Part shown: piece after piece, positions 16,654 to 20,322 of the stretch | Position numbering within the stretch: the stretch's first letter is position 1 | Layout of the letters: the number at the start of each line of letters is the position of its first letter | Assembly (NCBI GenBank): GCA_046582565.1 | Contig: JAYGED010000005.1 | Span: 1-20,322 of the forward strand | Reading direction: 5' to 3' | From: JAYGED01 sp046582565 | GTDB lineage: Bacteria > Pseudomonadota > Alphaproteobacteria > JAAXGF01 | DNA length: 20,322 nt | Translations under genes and position numbers: made by a program | Notes under the pieces: generated by a model | The model's database searches: none | What the model saw: only the letters and a program-made list of their open reading frames with translations | What the model was told of the DNA's origin: nothing

Positions 16654-17373
16654 CTACATGGCAGCGGCGCGGATCGGCTCCAGCTCATTGATCTCGGGCT
16701 CCGGGTCGCGCAGCACATAGCCACGGCCCCAGACGGTCTCGATATAATTGTCGCCGCCGGTCGCCGTCGACAGCTTCTTGCGCAGCTTGCAGATGAACAC
16801 GTCGATGATCTTGAGCTCCGGCTCGTCCATGTCGCCGTAGAGATGGTTGAGGAACATTTCCTTGGTCAGGGTGGTGCCCTTGCGCAGGGACAGCAATTCG
16901 AGGATGCCGTATTCCTTGCCGGTGAGATGGATCGGCTTGCCGTTGATCTCGACCGAATGGGCGTCCAGGTTGACCGCCAGCAGGCCGGTTCGGAAGATCG
17001 CTTCGGAATGGCCCTTAGCGCGGCGCACGATGGCCTGGATGCGGGCGACCAGCTCGGCCTTGTCGAACGGCTTGGTCAGGTAATCATCGGCGCCGAAGCC
17101 GAGACCCTTGACCTTGTTCGAAGGTTCGCTGAGACCCGACAGAATGAGGATCGGCGTTGCAACCCGCGCCGCGCGCAGGCGGCGGAGAACTTCATAGCCG
17201 TCGATATCGGGCAGCATCAAGTCGAGGATGATAATGTCGTAATCATAAAGACGGCCAATCTCGAGACCGTCTTCACCGAGGTCGGTGGAGTCGCAAACAA
17301 ACCCCTCAGAGCCGAGCAGCATGGTAATGCTTTTTGCGGTGGCCGTATCATCGTCAACGAGAAGTACACGCAT
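16654..17373 (-). CDS. ctrA: cell-cycle response regulator CtrA
   Basis: The 239-residue OmpR-type response regulator has a receiver domain with phospho-acceptor Asp51 (IIILDLMLPD), the acidic pair in LLVDDDT, and Lys101 (LTKPF). The winged-helix DNA-binding domain (about 125-225) includes LTGKEYGILELLSLRKGTTL and FICKLRKKL ... ETVWGRGYVL, which are near-diagnostic for CtrA. CtrA controls division, DNA methylation, motility or related functions in Alphaproteobacteria. GAGGGA lies 7 bases before the ATG. The C-terminus ends RAAAM rather than the exposed double Ala of Caulobacter CtrA. The TAG stop lies inside the AGCTA repeat bordering the MITE-like element. Probable autoregulation is suggested by TTAA boxes upstream. 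Confidence 0.96.
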   Translation of the reverse strand: MRVLLVDDDTATAKSITMLLGSEGFVCDSTDLGEDGLEIGRLYDYDIIILDLMLPDIDGYEVLRRLRAARVATPILILSGLSEPSNKVKGLGFGADDYLTKPFDKAELVARIQAIVRRAKGHSEAIFRTGLLAVNLDAHSVEINGKPIHLTGKEYGILELLSLRKGTTLTKEMFLNHLYGDMDEPELKIIDVFICKLRKKLSTATGGDNYIETVWGRGYVLRDPEPEINELEPIRAAAM

Positions 17374-17464
17374 GATTTGGTCCCTCAGAAATGCCTTGGC
17401 TGTATGAGCCGAATTAATTCATTAACCTTAATCCAATCTATACGACCAGCTCGTAAAGAAAAGG

Positions 17465-17489
17465 TTAACGTGCTTTAAAATTAGGTTAA
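17465..17489. promoter_or_regulatory. CtrA-type binding boxes (TTAA-N7-TTAA) upstream of ctrA
   Basis: TTAA at 17475-17478 and 17486-17489 are spaced by exactly 7 bases, the CtrA consensus. A further TTAA at 17465-17468 is 6 bases before the first. A second cluster of TTAA lies at 17414-17417, 17422-17425 and 17428-17431 with non-consensus spacing. The sites fall in the 282-base gap between ctrA and the divergent globin gene, about 100 bases upstream of the ctrA ATG. Autoregulation of ctrA is the likeliest role, and control of the globin is possible. The surrounding DNA is AT-rich compared with the genes. Confidence 0.6.
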
Positions 17490-17655
17490 GGAAATTTGCT
17501 CCGCGAGAGGCCCGAGAGGGATTATTTTGCGCCCAAACCCGTGGCCCGATTAGGGACGCAATATTTTTTCGACCTGATTTACGAAATCCTTACCATATGG
17601 GCGCATACCGGTGAGCCATATTACTCTTTGTGACTTTATTTCGGGAGAATGGTTT

Positions 17656-18024
17656 ATGGCTCAGGGTCTTTACGAAAACATTGGCGGGCAGTCCGCGGTT
17701 GATGCCGCCGTTGATCTGTTCTATCGCAAGGTGCTCAACGACGCCCGCGTCAGCCAGAATTTTGAAGATATCGATATGGACGAGCAGCGCACCAAACAGA
17801 AATCTTTTCTCACCATGGTGTTCGGCGGGCCCTACGATTACACTGGCCAAAGTCTGCGTGACGCCCATAAGGACCTGGTCGATGACGGCCTAAACGATTC
17901 TCACTTCAACGTGGTTGCCGTGCATCTGCAAAATACTCTGGATGAACTCGGCGTTCCCTCTGATCTGGTCAACCAAGTCATGGCTCCCGCCGCCGGCACC
18001 CGTGACGATGTGCTCAACAGGTGA
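17656..18024 (+). CDS. group 1-like truncated haemoglobin
   Basis: The 122-residue product MAQGLYENIGGQSAVDAAVD has the trHb fold markers: LYENIGG at the A/B helices, LFYRKVLND with B10 Tyr23, the FGGPYDYTGQSLRDAH segment with proximal haem His71, and a C-terminal HLQNTLDELGVP helix. Such globins bind O2 or NO and can act as NO dioxygenases when re-reduced. GGGAGA (17643-17648) lies 7 bases before ATG 17656, favouring this start over an open extension to 17611. A 2Fe-2S/FAD reductase follows 39 bases downstream on the same strand and is a plausible electron donor. Confidence 0.92.
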   Translation: MAQGLYENIGGQSAVDAAVDLFYRKVLNDARVSQNFEDIDMDEQRTKQKSFLTMVFGGPYDYTGQSLRDAHKDLVDDGLNDSHFNVVAVHLQNTLDELGVPSDLVNQVMAPAAGTRDDVLNR

Positions 18025-18063
18025 TGCATCGCCCGTAATGCTCCAAAGGTAGTTCAGGCAGCG

Positions 18064-19038
18064 GTGACGCTGCGCTTTGCCGGTGTCGACTATGATTACC
18101 AGGCAGGCGAGACGGTGCTCGATGCCTTGCTGCGCCAAGATGTAGACACACCTTATTTTTGCCGTAACGGCATCTGCCTGAGCTGCATATTGCAGTGTCA
18201 GGACGGCGAGCCGACCGCAGACTCCCAACAGGGCATTAGGGACACCTTGCGCTCGCAAGGCCATTTCCTGCCCTGCCTTTGTACGCCGGACGAAGACCTC
18301 GACTGTGCGCCGCCCAATCACGACGAAGTCTATGGCCGGGCGACATTTCGTCGCATCGAGCAATTGTCGCCGTCGATCTGCCGCGTCTTCCTGGAGCCGG
18401 CGACGCCGCTCTATTATCGCGCCGGCCAGTTCATCAACCTGCGCCGCGAAGACGGCATGGTGCGCAGCTATTCATTGGCCAGCGTGCCGTCGCTCGATGA
18501 GCATCTCGATCTGCATATCAAGCGCCTGCCCCGGGGCGAGATGAGCAACTGGCTGTTCCATGAGGCCGAAGCCGGCGACAGTCTCGATATACACGGACCG
18601 ATCGGCAACTGCTTCTATGTTCCCGAACGCCCGGAGGCGTCGCTGCTGCTGATCGGCAACGGTTCGGGCCTGGCGCCGCTCATCGGCATTGTTCGCGATG
18701 CGTTGGCGAGCGGCCATACGGGTGCGATCCATCTCTATCACGGCACCCGTCATCGCGAAGGCCTCTATCTCGACGCCGACTTGCGCGCGCTTGAGAAAGA
18801 GCATGGCAATTTCACCTACACCGCCTGTGTCTCGGGAGAATCCGGAAAACCGGGACGGGCGGAGAACGTAGCCTTCGCCAAGCATCCCGCGCTCGATGGC
18901 TATCGCGTCTATCTCTGCGGTTACCCGCCGATGGTCAACGCGGCGCAGAAGTCCGCCTACCTCATGGGCGCCAATCTCGACGATATCCACGCCGATCCCT
19001 TCGAGCTTCGCGATCTGCGTCTGACAGCGCGCGACTAG
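18064..19038 (+). CDS. 2Fe-2S ferredoxin / FAD / NAD(P) oxidoreductase
   Basis: This 324-residue three-domain reductase has an N-terminal plant-type ferredoxin with Cys33, Cys38, Cys41 (CRNGICLSC) and Cys71. An FAD domain follows with RSYSLAS (134-140), then a NAD(P) domain with IGNGSGLAPL (197-206) and YLCGYPPMV (283-291). It moves electrons from NAD(P)H through FAD to the iron-sulfur centre. The layout resembles reductase components of mono- and dioxygenases. Coming right after the truncated haemoglobin, it may reduce that globin, as the fused reductase of flavohaemoglobin does. The start is GTG 18064, giving VTLRFAGVDYDYQAGETVLD; a stop at 18022 limits upstream extension, and the ribosome binding site is weak. 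The stop overlaps the convergent lyase stop within CTAG. Confidence 0.9.
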   Translation: MTLRFAGVDYDYQAGETVLDALLRQDVDTPYFCRNGICLSCILQCQDGEPTADSQQGIRDTLRSQGHFLPCLCTPDEDLDCAPPNHDEVYGRATFRRIEQLSPSICRVFLEPATPLYYRAGQFINLRREDGMVRSYSLASVPSLDEHLDLHIKRLPRGEMSNWLFHEAEAGDSLDIHGPIGNCFYVPERPEASLLLIGNGSGLAPLIGIVRDALASGHTGAIHLYHGTRHREGLYLDADLRALEKEHGNFTYTACVSGESGKPGRAENVAFAKHPALDGYRVYLCGYPPMVNAAQKSAYLMGANLDDIHADPFELRDLRLTARD

Positions 19039-19907
19039 GCTTCTTCTATACGCTCGGCGATGGCGAGGATGCGGTAGAGGGCGCGCAGCACCGGCTTTTC
19101 GATCAACTTTCCGTCCACCACCACCAGCCCGCCGTCGCCGGCCTCGTAGGCGGCGATGAAGCGCCGGGCGTGGTCGACGGCCTCCGGGCTCGGCGTGAAG
19201 TGCCGGTTGATCACCGGGATCTGCTTGGGGTGGATCGCCGCCTTGCCGGTCATGCCGAGGGCGGCGGCGGCCTTGGCCGCGGCGTCCAGGCCGGCCGCGT
19301 CATCGAGATCGAGAAACGGCACATCGATCATATCGAGCCCCTGGCTGGCGGCGGCGTGAACCACCCGTGATCGGGCGTAGAGCAGCGTATCCCACACAGG
19401 CTCGACCCTGAGATCGGCTGCCATATCGAAGGCGCCGAAAATCAGGCTGGCGATTCGCGGGCTAGCGCGGGCAATGTCGTGGCAGGCTTCCAGTCCTTCG
19501 TTGGTCTCGATGATGACATGGAAGCGAATCGCCGAATGGCGGCCGTCGAGGAGGTCCTCGATCACATGTATTTCATCGGGCGATTTGATCTTGGGCAGCA
19601 TCAAAGCGGGCGGTAGTGTCGGCGAGGCGAGCAGGGCGAGTAGGTCGGCAAGACCCTCGGCCGTCCGCAGGCCGTTGATGCGGATCATGCTCTCCACCGG
19701 ATCACCCGGTTTAACCTTTTCAAATAGCGGCAGCGTGAAGTCTCGCGCCTGATCCTTGTGGTCCGGAGCGATCGCATCCTCCAGATCGATGCAGACCATG
19801 TCGGCGCCGGACTTCAGAGCCTTGGCGAACAAGTCGGGCTGCATGCCGTTGGTAAAAATCAGGCTGCGCCGTGTCTGGTATTGGGATTCATCCATGTCAG
19901 GCACCAT
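19035..19907 (-). CDS. CitE-like HpcH/HpaI aldolase/citrate lyase family protein
   Basis: The 290-residue protein has the CitE-superfamily TIM-barrel motifs RSLIFTNG (14-21), DLEDAIAPDHK (41-51), IRING (75-79), the metal ligands Glu134 (VIIETNEGLE) and Asp161 (FGAFDMAADL), and GKAAIHPKQI (221-230). Members cleave or form C-C bonds of CoA thioesters such as malyl-CoA, citramalyl-CoA or beta-methylmalyl-CoA. No citrate lyase alpha or gamma subunit lies nearby, so it is probably a stand-alone lyase or thioesterase. Neither ATG 19907 nor 19895 has a clear ribosome binding site. It is the last full gene before the right IS copy. Confidence 0.88.
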   Translation of the reverse strand: MVPDMDESQYQTRRSLIFTNGMQPDLFAKALKSGADMVCIDLEDAIAPDHKDQARDFTLPLFEKVKPGDPVESMIRINGLRTAEGLADLLALLASPTLPPALMLPKIKSPDEIHVIEDLLDGRHSAIRFHVIIETNEGLEACHDIARASPRIASLIFGAFDMAADLRVEPVWDTLLYARSRVVHAAASQGLDMIDVPFLDLDDAAGLDAAAKAAAALGMTGKAAIHPKQIPVINRHFTPSPEAVDHARRFIAAYEAGDGGLVVVDGKLIEKPVLRALYRILAIAERIEEA

Positions 19908-20006
19908 TATACATCACGATTTGTTGAACATATCGCCGCCGCAGCCAATTGAAACGCCTAATATTTCCCTGCCTTTTGGCGCCCTGCCGGGTCCGCCTCT
20001 TTTTAA

Positions 20007-20322
20007 GGGCACCTCTAAATATGCAATCCCACGTTTCAATCGGTTAGGATCCTGTTGACGTGACACGAGGGCAGAGGAACCAGCCATGGGCCAAATGGGT
20101 TTTTTCGACATCGCGAATCGGTATGCCGGCCTGGACGCCAAGAACGACCCGCTGTTGAAGATCGACGCGGTTGTTCCGTGGGAAGACTTCCGGCCTCGTC
20201 TGGAGGCGGCATGGCGCAAGCCGGCCGAGGACCGGAAGTCGTCGGCGGGGCGCAAACCCTGGGATGCGGTGGTGATGTTCAAGGCGATCGTTCTCTGCGC
20301 GCTTTATAATCTCTCGGACGAC
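20007..20322 (+). mobile_element. IS5-like insertion sequence, right copy (partial)
   Basis: The tip GGGCACCTCTAAAT starts at 20007, preceded by TTAA (20003-20006). The first 136 bases match the left end of the window in inverted orientation. The element runs off the window at 20322 with its transposase pointing outward. The 95 bases between the lyase start and the IS (19908-20002) show no gene. Confidence 0.87.
20086..20322 (+). CDS. IS5-like transposase, N-terminal part
   Basis: The open frame of 79 codons runs off the window. It begins MGQMGFFDIANRYAGLD and continues with a PWEDFRPRLEAAW segment and a GRKPWDAVVMFKAIVLCALY helix. This is the N-terminal (DUF772-type) domain of IS5/IS1182-like DDE transposases, which recognises the IS ends. 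The DDE catalytic domain is outside the window. AGAGGA lies 7 bases before the ATG. The poly-T tract of six at 20100-20105 keeps the frame, unlike the left copy. Confidence 0.85.
   Translation, partial: MGQMGFFDIANRYAGLDAKNDPLLKIDAVVPWEDFRPRLEAAWRKPAEDRKSSAGRKPWDAVVMFKAIVLCALYNLSDD

Noticed and set aside
16464..16691. A 75-codon plus-strand frame through the repeat element
   Set aside because: There is no ribosome binding site or recognisable domain, and it crosses the inverted repeats and the ctrA 3' end.

Overview
The window is a GC-rich piece of an alphaproteobacterial chromosome. The strongest taxonomic marker is a full-length CtrA cell-cycle regulator (16654-17373, minus strand). The dense packing of acyl-CoA catabolism genes, the HigBA module and the Nfu protein fit a Rhodospirillales-like or related lineage, but the sequence alone does not fix genus or species. 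No rRNA, tRNA or CRISPR array was seen.

Both ends lie inside copies of the same IS5-like insertion sequence in inverted orientation (1-137 and 20007-20322). Each copy abuts TTAA on its inner side. Everything between them (about 19.9 kb) could be an IS-bounded island, or the window may simply stop at a repeat on each side.

The left half (160-12888) is a catabolic region. A possible 25-residue membrane peptide (160-237) is followed by a two-gene acyl-CoA dehydrogenase pair of the pimeloyl-CoA dehydrogenase small/large-subunit type (310-2634, minus). Divergent from this pair is an SDR oxidoreductase plus a metallo-beta-lactamase-fold hydrolase (2711-4260, plus). A HigBA toxin-antitoxin module follows (4367-4948, plus). 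Next is a tight five-gene minus-strand operon (11494 down to 4972): acyl-CoA dehydrogenase, class III aminotransferase, acyl-CoA ligase, ACAD10/11-type acyl-CoA dehydrogenase, and an APH-like phosphotransferase. Kinase, ACAD11-like enzyme, ligase and SDR together resemble the 4-hydroxyacid (levulinate, Lva-type) route, in which a 4-hydroxyacyl-CoA is phosphorylated and then rearranged for beta-oxidation. Divergent from this operon are a protein with three tandem RidA domains (11647-12888) and an MlrC/M81 family protein (12930-14411), closed by a clear intrinsic-type terminator (14491-14536).

The right half is more housekeeping in character. It holds a 287-residue Nfu-type Fe-S protein with an extra cysteine-less NifU-like domain, a LACTB2-like hydrolase whose stop overlaps the nfu stop, and ctrA. 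Directly after the ctrA stop codon lies a 263-bp non-coding element with 32-bp terminal inverted repeats and a 5-bp direct repeat, a candidate MITE. Upstream of ctrA is a CtrA-type box cluster. Divergent from ctrA are a truncated haemoglobin and a 2Fe-2S/FAD/NAD reductase, a possible NO or O2 redox pair. A CitE-like lyase converges on the reductase before the right IS copy.

The points most worth a second look are the MITE at the ctrA stop codon, the triple-RidA protein, the Lva/ACAD11-like operon with an embedded aminotransferase, the Nfu domain duplication and the IS-bounded layout.
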